DNA from: Ceratodon purpureus
Lineage: Eukaryota; Streptophyta; Bryopsida; Pseudoditrichales; Ditrichaceae
DNA: 64,000 nucleotides
Direction of reading: 5' to 3'
Assembly (NCBI GenBank): GCA_014871385.1
Contig: CM026427.1
Location: 1,298,068-1,362,067, forward strand
The notes under the pieces were generated by a model. That model was not told the origin of the DNA and searched no databases. It saw only the letters and a program-made list of their open reading frames with translations. Position 1 is the stretch's first letter, and the number at the start of each line of letters is the position of its first letter. Below are positions 10,620 through 21,306 of this stretch, piece after piece. Position numbers and translations under genes: made by a program.

Positions 10620-13600
10620 ATGACTTCGTCATCTCAAGGGGCAGAGCGAGATCGGTCGATAGTTGCATTGGGGGTTTGTCAAGCGAGGCGAAAGAACACA
10701 GAATGTAGAAGGAAGAACAGGATTTTAGAGAGGATACGTAGGGAGGCGCTTCAGTCTGTTGCGGCATCAAATGACAACTCTGAGTGCTTACATGCAGCTC
10801 TATTACACAGAGCTGCTGCCGCTCATGCAAAGAGACTGGCGACGGCGATATGTGAAGAAACAGGTCCGAGAGGTGAAGAATACCAACGGATCTTGATTGC
10901 GAAGTTTCTTGAGCAACCAGTGCTCAAAAACGTAGTTCCAGAGTACGTTGCAGAGAGACGGGCTCTTCAACTTAGTAGAGTGGTATGCGATGGACTTCAA
11001 CAAGCATGGTCAGGGTTGAAGTATGGAATCGGCCGAGATAGGACATTGGCGCGGAATGTTATAGAGGCTGCTGTTATTTCAATCGGTGACGAAAGATGCA
11101 TGCGAGCAGCAGCCACTTGTGTAGGCATGAACAAGAGGACAATTCGTCGTGCGATTCAACGGAGAACTCTGCTTAATCAGTCTTCTGATGGGGAGGTGTG
11201 GGCTAGGCTTTACCGGCGGAGGAGGAAAGACGCCCTGGAGCAGTGCGTTGTTGACAGAGTGGTGGCGTGGTGGACGGAAGAGACGAGAGTAAGCCCCTGC
11301 AAGAAGGATGTGCGAGTAAAAAGGATAGGATACAAGAACAAAATTACGCATGCGACGCATTGGCTTGAGGAGAGTCAGGTAAGGGTCCTTCCTCGGACAA
11401 TACATTCTTTTAATCTTGCATGGGAGAGTTCTTTTTTATTCCGAAGCCCATGAGTCCATAGGGAGATGAGGAGTTGAGGAGTTGAGGAGTTCTGGAGTTG
11501 AGTTTATGTGTTCTTCTCGACTTCAGTAACTCAAGAGTCCGTGAATCCATAGGGAGTCTTTTAAAGTGAATTCTGTTTATGGTCTTCTTTGCCGGAGTGA
11601 GTGTGGTTGGACAACGGGCTCTCAGGGTAGTCGACGGACTCATGTCAATGTCTGTTGTCTACCCAGGAGAATCTACAATGAGGTCACGGACTTCTAGTTT
11701 TGGATGCAAGTGTTTGAGTTGCGACACGGATCAGAGTGTTAGGTGCCGGAAAGAGTAGGGTCCGGCATGATTAAGTGAACATACTGTTCAGAAGTCAGGC
11801 TCCTGACTGAGTCATTTTGTTAGTGTTCTACGGACTCTTGTCCATAGCCAGGTTTGAAGTCCTGAGTGTAACTAAGAGCTAAGTCTGTTGCCGGATCTTT
11901 GTCCTTGCTGTGGGCTACTTACTACTTCCGTAGAAGTCCGTCACAGTCATTCTGATTTCAGTTTCCGTTTCCGGATCGTAAGCGTAGTCCTGGTTAAACA
12001 TCTGATTCCGTAGAAGTCCGTCACAGTCATTCTGATTTCAGTTTCCGTTTCCGGATCGTAAGTGTAGTCCTGGTTAAACATCTGATTCCGTTGTTTTCAG
12101 GAGCCCTGGTCTGGAGCCCTGTTCAGGAGCCCTGATCCGGAGCCCTGGTCCGGAGCCCTGGTCCGGAGCCCTCATCCGGAGCCCTCATCCGGAGCCCTCA
12201 TCCGGAGCCCTCATCCGGAGCCCTCATCCGGAGCCCTCATCCGGAGCCCTCATCCGGAGCCCTCATCCGGAGCCCTTATCCGGAGCCCTTATCCGGAGCC
12301 CTAATCCGGATAGCTTTTCCGGGTTCGAGTCTAGTGCACTGGAAGTCCTTGGTGGCACTGGAAGTCCTTCGAGGCTTAGATTGTTGAAATTAGACGTGTA
12401 TACTAACTTAATCTGTGGGTGATGCAGTTGGACTTCTACACACGGTTCAAGGCAGCAAACCAAGACCCTGTATCATTCGTGGCTTTTAAAAGGCTCAAGC
12501 CGTTCTTTATTAAGCGGCTCACAGATTTTAACAGTTGTTGCTGTAAGTACCACCAGGAGATGCAGGAAATTACGCTAGGTTTCAACAACATGCGATCGAC
12601 GAAAGTTCATGTCCAAGCTGGGGAGAGTAGTTGCGGTTGTTTTTGTGCAAGCGTGTGCACTAATCTGGGATCAAGTGACGCAGCGGAAGGGAGAGTAATG
12701 TGTCAAGTGGCTCGACACAAATTCAAGAGAAGCAGTGAGCTCTGGGAGCAGTCACTGTGTCGTAGGCAAGAGGGCAGCGAATGGCATACCAAAGCATGCT
12801 TGAAAGGAGACTGTGCGTCCTGTGGATTCGACCTGATTCCACTTTGCGAGAGGGAGGTGGATCCTGATAACAAAACCACGATGACGTGGCGGCGGTTCAA
12901 AATGGTGTCGGCACGATCAACGACGAGGAAGGGCGACCCTAAGACCGTAATTCGCCTCGAATACAAGGTCACAACTGCAAGGGATTTTCTACTTTATGCT
13001 GCACCGAAAATGAAACAGTTCGTGTGGCACCAATTTGTGGCTCGTTGGCAAGACTCTCAATTCAAAAACTCCGTCCAGGATCTGAAAGAGGGAGAGATCA
13101 TGAGCCTCATAGATTTCGCAGAGAACTATAGCTTCAAGGGCCAGTCCGAAGTCCAGAGCCAGCACTGGTTCAGTTTTCAGTGTACCATCTTAGTGCACAT
13201 CACCTATCGGCTCAATGAGAGTTATAACCTAGCTGACCCGAACTCCAAGAGGCTTCACACAGAGTTCCATTATTATATTTCTGATGACCGATGTCACGAC
13301 TCTTTGTTTGTGCAGCAGTGTCTTGTATTGCACTGGAAGTCCTTGGTGACTTCAGGAAACATCCCCTCCCGACATATTTTCTGGAGTGACGGGTGCGCTT
13401 CTCAGTTTAAAGGAGCAAAGGCCTGGTTCTTTGTAGCGAAGTAAGTATTTCTCTGCTGTACTGTTTTGTATAATTCTTTAGTCTTTTTGACTGTGCCTAC
13501 CTTTTGTTTCTTTCTGGTCTGTTCTATTTCAAATCTCAGATTGTATTGATGCAACAAGTTGCGTTACTTGAGTCTGTTAAGTTACAAGATACGTTACTTG

Positions 13601-14882
13601 AGTCTGTTTACGTTATTTTAGTCTGTTTCTTGCTTAAAATAACAAGAAAAGAATCGACAGATAATTTAAGAGCATATAATCTGCGGTAATTGATGATCAT
13701 ATGGCGCTGGTTACTGGATACTGTGACTGTGATGTGTTTTATTCTAACTACGATAAACTGTATGAACGGTTGCGCTGTAAAAGAGATGAACTATCAAGCT
13801 AACTTCACGTAGAATTGTAAATGATTCACTTCAGGTACCCCGGGCTGACATGTACTGAAGAAACACCAAGTGGCTGCCAGATCGACTGGAATTATTGGGG
13901 CACCGGTCATGGGAAAGGACCCCATGACGGTGCCGGAGCCTGTGTTAAACGGACTTTACGGAAAGAACAACTGAAGGAGGATAGTGTGAGGCTTCACAAC
14001 GCGGAGGATGTAGTTACTTTCCTCCGCAGGGATATGAATCAGAGCCACGCAGCGTATCCCAATGCGAGGAGAGAAGTAATCCGGCATTTTCACCTGATCG
14101 GAGTCAACGATGTTGCGAGGGATAAGCCATTAGCTTGCCAAACGGTGCCGGGGAGTAGATCTATGCACTCTATCAGGTCGGTGAGTCACTCTAGCAACGT
14201 GCTCCTCGAATGTAGAGATTTTTCTTGCTTTTGTCCTGCTTGTCAGAGGCACGGAACTGGGACGTGCGTGAATAGTGCCCATGCGCAGCCATGGGAACTA
14301 ATTGCTCTCCGACCGCTTGCTAGCACTGACATCGTTCAGGAGCCCGAAGATGAAGACCCTGACTGGATTGCAGAAGCGGATGACAATAGCCTCGCAGCGG
14401 AGTGTCAGGTAGGAGATCACTTCGCTGTAGTGGCTGACACCCTAAACCCGGATGATGATGGAGCAGAGTTTTACGTACTGGTGTGCACTAAATCAATGTA
14501 TGTGTACCACGGTGAGTCAATTCGGGATGCTTGGAACACTGTCGTAGATGACGGAGATGAGGTTCTGGAAGGCTATTACTACCGCCAGCGTGGCCGATCC
14601 CCAAACTCGTATGTGCTATTGCGTGAGGCTGGAGTGGCTCGGGTTTATTCTCATCTTGTCTGCGCTACAAAGTTCCGTATGACTCAAGCACCTCACAAAC
14701 AAAAGGGCAACGTCTCTGTCTTCCACCTGAGCGATCAGACACTCAAGCATATAGCAGTTGTTCTTGAGACACGACGTGAACATGAAGAGCTCAATTCAAG
14801 GGACAAAGTCTACAACGATTCTGAGGGTAGTGGCAACGAGGGTAGTGACACTGACTCAGACGATGAAGATGATACGGTATGA
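10620..14882 (+). CDS. DDE-transposase-like protein, three exons, 939 aa
   Basis: Exons read by eye are 10620-11378, 12428-13440 and 13835-14882. Donors are CAG/GTAAGG and GAA/GTAAGT; acceptors are GATGCAG and TTCAG. The spliced frame is open for 939 residues. Residues 1-253 are basic with a helix-turn-helix-like stretch (AAATCVGMNKRTIRRAIQRR). Later come YISDDRCHD, SDGCASQFK (D574), then GTGHGKGPHDGAGACVKR (about 613-629) and a Cys cluster CFCPACQ. This order, SDD-HD / SDGxASQFK / THGKGPxDGxGGxVKR, is that of a protein family found in multiple copies in invertebrate and some early plant genomes; I read it as an RNase-H-fold DDE transposase or a derivative, but cannot give a family name. The acidic C-terminus (EGSDTDSDDEDD) ends the protein. 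No terminal inverted repeats were found. The upstream in-frame TTG at 10572 is unlikely to be the start. Confidence 0.75.
11926..12090. repeat. 80-bp tandem duplication inside intron 1
   Basis: The 80-bp unit at 11926-12005, starting TTCCGTAGAAGTCCG, is repeated almost exactly at 12006-12085, and a further TTCCG follows. It lies in the first intron of the DDE-like gene. Confidence 0.9.
12101..12308. repeat. 16 x 13-bp tandem repeat in intron 1
   Basis: Sixteen uninterrupted 13-bp units with consensus GAGCCCTCATCCG run exactly from 12101 to 12308. The first five and last three units vary at positions 8-9 (GG, GT, GA, TA, AA), and the central eight are identical. 13 is not a multiple of 3 and the array lies between well-supported splice sites, so it is not coding. 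Confidence 0.95.
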
Positions 14883-15679
14883 TTTGTTCAGACGATACAG
14901 TATGATTTTCATTTTCACAGAGGATTACATAGTTGGGATAGGATTTTATGGTTCTTACACTGTTCGGATTCTGGTTACCACCGCGACTCAGTTTCGGACC
15001 AATGTCGTTGATTAAGTGTTCGCGTTTCTTCTCGGCTATGCTTTTCATGGGACTCATTTGAATTTGTATGCTCTCAGATGTTTACTGAAATCAACGTATC
15101 TGGGTCGTTTTTTGTTATTTGCTGAGAATTGTGTCCTTAGGTTCTGATTACGTAGACAATGAACGGATCGTATATCTTTGAGTTACAGTACTATTGGCAT
15201 AGATTCGATCTCAGATTTGATGTGGTATATGATTATCCACGTCAAGCTAGTTTAGAGAAGTATTAATTTCATTTCTCTAACTCACCGCAGGCCAAAAATC
15301 AACAAACATACAATGACGATAATTCACAAACTGAGACTACTATGGCTATAACATGTCAATGTAGATAGACAGTAGACATTAAATATGTGTGATGATGGTG
15401 TGGCTGATATTAATGCTCAACAAAAGGTTAGGATCATGATATTAAATGTCGAAATGACTTGGTGTGGATGAGTGGATTTCCTAAATCTGGTGACTATTAA
15501 AAAACCCTAGAGGGCTCCAGCTAGATCACTTGTTCGGCCTGTGACTCACTCAAAGGTCCATCAAAACTGCTCGGCCTGAATATCACTGATCCTTGTCCTG
15601 TCCGAAGTTGTCACGACTCATATAGGCGCTTCCCTCTGTTTCTTGACGTCCAACATACTTCGACACATTGGTCGCAGCC
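14883..15679. other. Spacer between the DDE-like gene and the B3 gene
   Basis: No coding sequence recognised. The last 100-150 bases are presumably the promoter and leader of the B3 gene. Confidence 0.4.
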
Positions 15680-17071
15680 ATGGCGCATTTGTTTGATGAC
15701 GTCGTTCAGGAGATGATCCACTTGAAGGCAAATTTCTTCAGTCTTTACATTGACTCCCAAGCCATGCGCACTCTGGTTCGTTTATCATTCCATGCACACT
15801 GTTCATTCTGATTGATTCACTCAAGAATCTTTGCAAACTGATGAGAGCGTTCAAATTTGTTGCCATGTCTAGATACTAGTTGTATTAGATATTGGAGTAA
15901 TAATAGTGTGCACGGAAATCTGGAAGATTATGTGCACCAGAGAGATCGAGTACTTGGAAATTTGGTGGAGCTTAGTGTTTCGTTTGGTACCAAAATTTCT
16001 CGATTCATGTACCATGTGTCCAGGAGATACCGCCGGCGTTCACGACCAAGCATAGGTGGCCTGGGACTTCAGACTGCTGCCTGGTGACGTCAGTCACCAA
16101 CATGAAGCAGTGGTTCCTAATGTTTGTGCGACGCGGCAGCATCATCGTCAGCGACGGAGAAGGTTGGAGTGACTTCCTGTGCGATCGGGGCATAGGGGTC
16201 GGGTGGTTTTTAGTCTTCGAGGTAGTTGATGAATGTTGCCTCGCCGTTACCATCTGTCCTCCTCGGGAGAGCTCCAAAAAATTCATGAAAATTCTCACGA
16301 AGACTCACACTGGAGCATACAAGAGCGCAAGATTGGTAAGCTACATCTAAACTGAATCGCCTTGTACAGGTATTAAAACTAGTTCTAAACATTTAGTCCA
16401 CAGAAAAGTGGACATTCACTTGTATGACTCGTACAGTCATAACATCTTCCATGACTGCGCTTGTTTTGCGGGAGATAAATTAATTTCTGGTTAGTTTGTG
16501 TTGGCATTCTTCACACCACACATTGCAATCTAGTAACAGATTGCAGGTGGTGGTCGAATGCAAATATCGATAATTGTGGTCCATAGCCTACGGCAGATGT
16601 TGTGCCCGAAAATTCTTATGTAATGTGTTCTCGTTAAATTAACATAAAAAATTGGTCCCTTCAGCACTGTCTATCTTTTGCCCTTCTGAAATTATCTTAA
16701 CCAACCAGAGCCTTCAATTAGGTGGTACTCCAAGTACTTGTTACTCGCCTTGTGGCTGAACACTATTCCACTGTGACAAATTCAGCTACTAAATTGTATT
16801 GCTTCTACGGTCGTTGTCGCAGGATATTCCGGCTAGATTTTGGCGAGATCTTGGTGAGGACAAATTCGACAATGTCACCTACACCCTGCGTGGCCCATCC
16901 TCGGAGGCTACGGTAAAAGCGACTTGCTACCGCTCACCCACTCAGACCTTCTGCTTTTTTGCAACCGGTTGGCGCGAATACTGCTCGCTCAACAACCTGA
17001 AGAAGGGCGACAGTCTAGTTTTCTCGCTGATTGACACTACTGTCTTCCACGTAAAGAAGTCCTCTTCTTGA
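15680..17071 (+). CDS. Protein with two tandem B3 DNA-binding domains, 218 aa
   Basis: Exons are 15680-15775, 16024-16335 and 16823-17071, all joined in phase 0 (donors CTG/GTTCGT and TTG/GTAAGC; acceptors CCAG and TCGCAG). The first B3-like domain spans about residues 19-115: FFSLYIDSQAMRTL then EIPPAF, then the WSDFLCDRGIGVGWFLVFEV core. The second spans about 122-215: FMKILTKTHTGAYKSARL then DIPARFWRDL, then GWREYCSLNNLKKGDSLVFS. In both domains an intron falls just before the (D/E)IP motif, as expected if one arose from the other. Such REM-like B3 proteins bind DNA, but specificity cannot be judged. There is no other domain and the protein is almost only the two B3 folds. It is likely a nuclear regulator. 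Confidence 0.8.
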
Positions 17072-18186
17072 TCTAGAACTAGGTACAAATTGTTAGAAAA
17101 CGTTATGTAGACGCTGGTTAGAAAGCAATTGACTTTTGTGAGCACGTACTGATCTGACAAATTTTGCGAAAACGCCCGATCTGTTAACCTCGGTGGTGAG
17201 CACGTACTGATCTAACAAATGGCTCATATCCGGACTTATATGAAGGACTCATATCCGGAATCAGGTCCGGCATCATACCCGGAATCGTAGCCGGTGTTAG
17301 ATCCGGACCCATTTCCTTCCGCATGTCCGGACTCACTTGATTACCCCGAATTAATTAAAAATTACCCTGTAAACTAGATTAATAAAAATTAATTAGCTAT
17401 CAACTATTGCAACTCAGAGCTCTATGTAAGTTACTATTAAAATGAAGGATTAATACATGGTGTGCAATATCGGATAGAATCTGTTGTGCAATATTGGATA
17501 GAATCTGTTGCCATTGATCTGATGTTTCAAATGCAATTCGTGTAGCCGCCAAGAGACTCGAAAGTTTCAGCTGCCAAGAGACTTCAGTTTCTCCTGGTTC
17601 AACATACTCAGCACTGGTTAGAATCATACGAGGCTAGATTGTTTATTAGCTGTAAATTGCAAGACAAGGGAGGTTGAGAGACAAGTAACGATGGCGACCA
17701 ACAATGCCAGAGCTTCATTGCTGCTGATAATCCACCCGAATTCCGCTCTTGGTCCATCAGAAACTTGCTTGGCAGCTACAGTAACTTACTAGATCTACTC
17801 AGTACTCACAACAGTACTACTTATGAGGCGTAGAAGAACTTAAATCAGAACCTAGACTTACTCATTTTGTTTTCTAGACTCATTAACTGGTTTCTCAGTA
17901 CCTCAGCTAGAGAGCTATCAATTCTAGCCGGAATTCTTTGCAGCTGTGTGTGATGTCTTGGGAGTCAATTATGTCGTGGTAATGAGTATCACATTAGGGT
18001 CACGACAGTAATGAACTCCATTTGGCGACCCGTTCAAGACTACCACCTCCTGAACATGAAACAGAGGCCTCGCACTAGCAACGTCCAAGTTAGCAGCAGT
18101 TCCTAGTGGGGTAGTGTGATCAGGTAGTCGAGAACAAGTATCTTTCAATCTGTTTGAGCGTTACCCGCCCTAGTGACAGCGTTGAG
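17072..18186. other. Spacer with CCGGA-rich patch (17215-17345)
   Basis: 17215-17345 is a run of short phrases such as CATATCCGGA, CATACCCGGAATC and ATGTCCGGACTC, resembling the introns of the DDE-like and RING genes. A 25-bp unit (GTGCAATATYGGATAGAATCT) is duplicated near 17460-17508. No coding sequence was recognised. Confidence 0.5.
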
Positions 18187-19459
18187 ATGGCGGACCACAT
18201 TGGGAAGGGGAAGACTCCACAGATGGAGGACCCTGGTGACGGGGCTGACAACTTAGGTCGAGAGAAGACAGAGTTCAAACTGCGTGGTGACTATGAGATG
18301 GCACATCTCTCGGTTTGGGAGGACTCGGCAGCGAGGCGGGGCAACGAGTACCAATACCTGAAGGACGCCCCTTTGAACCTGCGATGCTTGCGTTGGTGGT
18401 TGAAGACGGTGGGTGACTTTGTTAAGGTCACGACGTTTGAGGTTCCTGACTACGACAAGGTTCGGGAGTTATCACAAGACACATGGCGAGGTACTTGGAA
18501 GATCAAGGCCCTGCTACAGTTCCAAGCGGTGGCGCATGCGACGGGGATTATGCATCCACCGCGTCGACATGGGTCTCAGCCGTCTGGGGGGAAGCAGCCC
18601 GAACAAGCACAGCCTGGTGGGCCTCCTCCAAGACTGCCAGGTGAATTACCATTGGGTGGGGAATCAGTTCTAGAGTGTAACATGTTAGAGTGTAAAGTTC
18701 TGTTTTTTGTTCTGTTGTATAGAGTATCACAGGGAGGATTGTATGCTCGGTTCACCTGGTCCATTTACTGAATGCGGTCAATGTGCTTTTAAATTCGATT
18801 GTGAGCTCAAAGGGGTCCATTGACTCAATGTGCTTCTGGCGTCAGGTGAGAAGAGTGTCGAATTACCTTTGGGTGGGGAGGAGCTGTCAGGTGATCTTTA
18901 CATCCTTGATCAACCGTCGGGTGGGAAGCAGCCAGAGCATGGGAAGCAGCCAGAGCATGGGAAGCAGCCAGAGCATGGGAAGCAGCCAGAGCATGAGAAG
19001 CAGCCTGCACATGGTAAGCAGACTAAACATGGGAAGCAGCCGGAACATGGGGAGCAGGTGTCCAGCGGGAAGAAGCGATCACTGCGACCAGTTCTGGCGT
19101 TACCAGCAGCTTCCAGAGGAGTCACGCACCGACCTGCAACAACCAACAAGCGCCGCCCAAAGAGAAACACACACAGCACAGCGGGTGAACACGGCGGGCA
19201 GACTTCTAAGCACCCAACGGCGGGTTGGTGCCGTGATTGCAAAGCTCGGTACAAAATGGGACAAGCTACGACCAGCAACGCGCCGCACATTGTTCGCGAG
19301 CCTCCGTCTAATGTTGCTATAGACCTGTCTGAGTCGACCACACCAAAGAATAGCCCGTCAGACTCTATTTCGTGGCCTTCGACGGACAAAGATGACGAGG
19401 ACGACTTCATCGAGTACAAGAGCAAGGCTGAGCGGGAGGCGAAGAAGGCAGCTAAATAA
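18187..19459 (+). CDS. Unidentified 355-aa protein with seven GKQPEH repeats
   Basis: Two exons, 18187-18640 and 18846-19459, join at GCCAG/GTGAAT and GCGTCAG; the spliced frame stays open (454 + 614 nt). The N-terminal 150 residues are Trp-rich (for example LRCLRWWLKTVGDFVK, then TWRGTWKIKALLQFQ) and look globular, but I recognise no family. Residues about 178-220 are seven copies of a hexapeptide of consensus GKQPEH, encoded by an 18-bp tandem repeat at 18923-19048. The rest is basic, with one CxxC in GWCRDCKARYKMG, then an acidic tail (DKDDEDDFIEY) and a Lys-rich end. Both exon ends at the junction carry a related GELPLGG/VELPLGG stretch, so exon and intron edges have been duplicated locally. 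Function unknown. Confidence 0.6.
18923..19048 (+). repeat. 7 x 18-bp coding tandem repeat
   Basis: Unit GGGAAGCAGCCAGAGCAT. Four copies are identical and three diverged, all kept in frame in the 355-aa gene. Confidence 0.95.
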
Positions 19460-20349
19460 TCATTAGGTACTTACAGTCTTTTAGAACTAAACCGCACAAG
19501 TAGCATATAGCTCAGTGTGTTGTACTTTACTGCATGTTTAAGTTGAGTTCAGTTGAGCACTCAGTTGAGTTCAGTTGAGCACTCAGTTGAGTTTACAGAG
19601 TTTATGCTGTCTGGAGTTGTCGCAGCAGAGGAAGACTGACATAGTAGGTTGAAATTAGAGGACCGTACGCATGGGGTGCAGCACTTGATGAAACTGGCTG
19701 AAGTTCAATTGGGTCTCAGGTGTCCAGTTACTGTAATCTTTGCTAGAGGGCTACGGAGAAGGTATGGAGAAGTTATTGGTTCACAAACTCAAAGCTGCTT
19801 TCTTGAGTTTTGTGTCGACAATACGGGCTGGGGTAGACTTCACGTGTAGTTTTTATTCTGAAAAAACATTGCTCTACGACAGTGGAATTGTGAGGTTTGG
19901 ACATTTTACTCTCCGAAATTACGACTTACGTCCCAAAACCATAATATTTTGTTTGGTCAATTATGTGAAGTTTTCAGAAGTTTCGTTCGATCAAGAAACT
20001 TGATTCTGAAATGTCGGATGAGATGCTAGTATGCTACAGTACTTCTATGCTCATGTTGCAAGTTCTGCGTATAATCTATTGTGTTGAGTACTACGGCTAG
20101 GTGGATTTTCTTGAATTTTGCTCCCTCGCTATCGAGTTAATTCCTGATCTCCTTCAGAGTACTGATTTCAAGTGTTCTGCTCCTCGTTTGTGCAAGTTTG
20201 CAGCTTTTACATTGTTCGTTTCTAGTTGCTCAGCTTGAAGGTTTCAATGGCCTAATTATACTGCATAAGACTAATTGAGTGTCCGACAAATGGTGAATAT
20301 CAATCGGACAGAGAAGTAAAGGAAATCTCACAAAAAAAAAAAAAAAAAG
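19460..20349. other. Spacer with a 22-bp tandem repeat (19541-19594)
   Basis: The unit AGTTGAGTTCAGTTGAGCACTC occurs at 19541 and 19563 with a partial third copy. No coding sequence was recognised elsewhere in the stretch. Confidence 0.5.
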
Positions 20350-20579
20350 TGTGGCGGAGTGTGGGAAGGGGGTCGGACAGCGGTGGTGGACTGGGTGTCG
20401 GAGGGTGGTCTGAGGCCCGGCACAAGCACCCGGGGGTTGCCACGGCAGCCTCAGACCGAAGCCTCGGATCACCAAGCCACCACGGCTTCAACTGATAATA
20501 CCTCTCTGTGTTCTTCTACTTATACCAAACCAGAGGATTCGTTGCAAACAGTATGGGTTAAACATGTAAATAGTGTGCA
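20350..20579. repeat. 230-bp direct repeat, copy 1
   Basis: It starts TGTGG right after an A-tract and ends AGTGTGCA, and is nearly identical to 21077-21306. It contains an inverted repeat (GGTCTGAGGC at 20407, GCCTCAGACC at 20448). Read with copy 2 it could be a terminal direct repeat (TG...CA ends) or a dispersed short element. Confidence 0.85.
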
Positions 20580-21060
20580 GAGCTTCTTATAGCAGTCTCG
20601 ATGATAGGGGTCATTTCTATGAACAGAGAACTGTAATGCCAAATTTAGCACATAAGAATCCGATTCTACAAGAGCACGTCCAACCATCTTATTTGGAGTC
20701 ATCCAGATAGCACACATTGAATACAAAGTGGGCATACAGGAAAGGCAAAAACATCACGTTGACTGGCCACAAATAAATCAGGGGGGCGCAAAACCAGTGA
20801 TCACAAGGTCATCCTATTTAAGCTAAACGCATTTTCGTTGATGTCAAATACCTCCTTCTCGACGATCGACTTGTTGCAATACTGGCAGGAGAAGCAAGAC
20901 GGGTGCCAATTCTGGTTAACACATGTCAAGAACCGTCCGAATCCCAGCGTACGATGGCAACCAGCGCATGTCGACAATCCTACAGACCTGCATAGCACAA
21001 TTGTAGAAAACAACGCTTAAAACCTAAATAATAAAACACAAATTGGGTACACTTTACGTT
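20580..21060 (-). pseudogene. DA1-like LIM-domain gene fragment (two exons)
   Basis: Two minus-strand exons are visible, 20987-20852 and 20630-20580. The first reads CAGCHRTLGFGRFLTC then NWHPSCFSCQYCNKSI; the second reads FSVHRNDPYHRDCYKK. Together they give the C-x2-C, H-x2-C, C-x2-C and H-x2-C ligands of one LIM domain, in the wording of the plant DA1/DAR family (CAGC..IGHGRFLSC, then FHKACYKE). DA1 proteins are ubiquitin-activated peptidases, but the peptidase part is missing: coding sequence stops exactly where direct-repeat copy 1 begins. The upstream side ends shortly before copy 2. This is a captured or truncated piece, not a working gene. Confidence 0.75.
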
Positions 21061-21076
21061 CCTTTGAAAAAAAGAG

Positions 21077-21306
21077 TGTGGTGGAGTGGGGGTAGGGGGT
21101 CGGACAGCGGTGGTGGACTGGGTGTCGGAGGGTGGTCTGAGGCCCGGCACAAGCACCCGGGGGTTGCCACGGCAGCCTCAGACCGAAGCCTCGGATCACC
21201 AAGCCACCACGGCTTCAACTGATAATACCTCTCTGTGTTCTTCTACTTATACCAAACCAGAGGATTCGTTGCAAACAGTATGGGTTAAACATGTAAACAG
21301 TGTGCA
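21077..21306. repeat. 230-bp direct repeat, copy 2
   Basis: Nearly identical to 20350-20579 over its full length, with only a handful of mismatches; it also follows a purine run (GAAAAAAAGAG). Same internal inverted repeat at 21134 and 21175. Confidence 0.85.

Larger units (their letters stand above)
20350..21306. mobile_element. Possible TRIM-like element carrying the DA1 fragment
   Basis: Two 230-bp direct repeats with TG...CA ends flank about 500 bp, and a purine tract precedes the second. That is the geometry of a terminal-repeat retrotransposon in miniature (LTR kin), which can carry host gene pieces. Against it: no matching target-site duplication is seen, nothing like a primer-binding site follows copy 1, and copy 1 is also preceded by an A-tract. 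If real, the near identity of the repeats means it is young; it has no coding capacity of its own. Confidence 0.3.

Noticed and set aside
10093-11405. Minus-strand open frames opposite the DDE-like gene
   Set aside because: Shadows of the spliced plus-strand gene and its leader; no recognisable content.
12263-12463. Minus-strand open frame across the 13-bp array
   Set aside because: Lies in an intron and over a tandem repeat that is not a multiple of 3.
10090-15300. Terminal inverted repeats for the DDE-like gene
   Set aside because: I compared the flanks by eye and found only weak chance similarities; no borders can be given.
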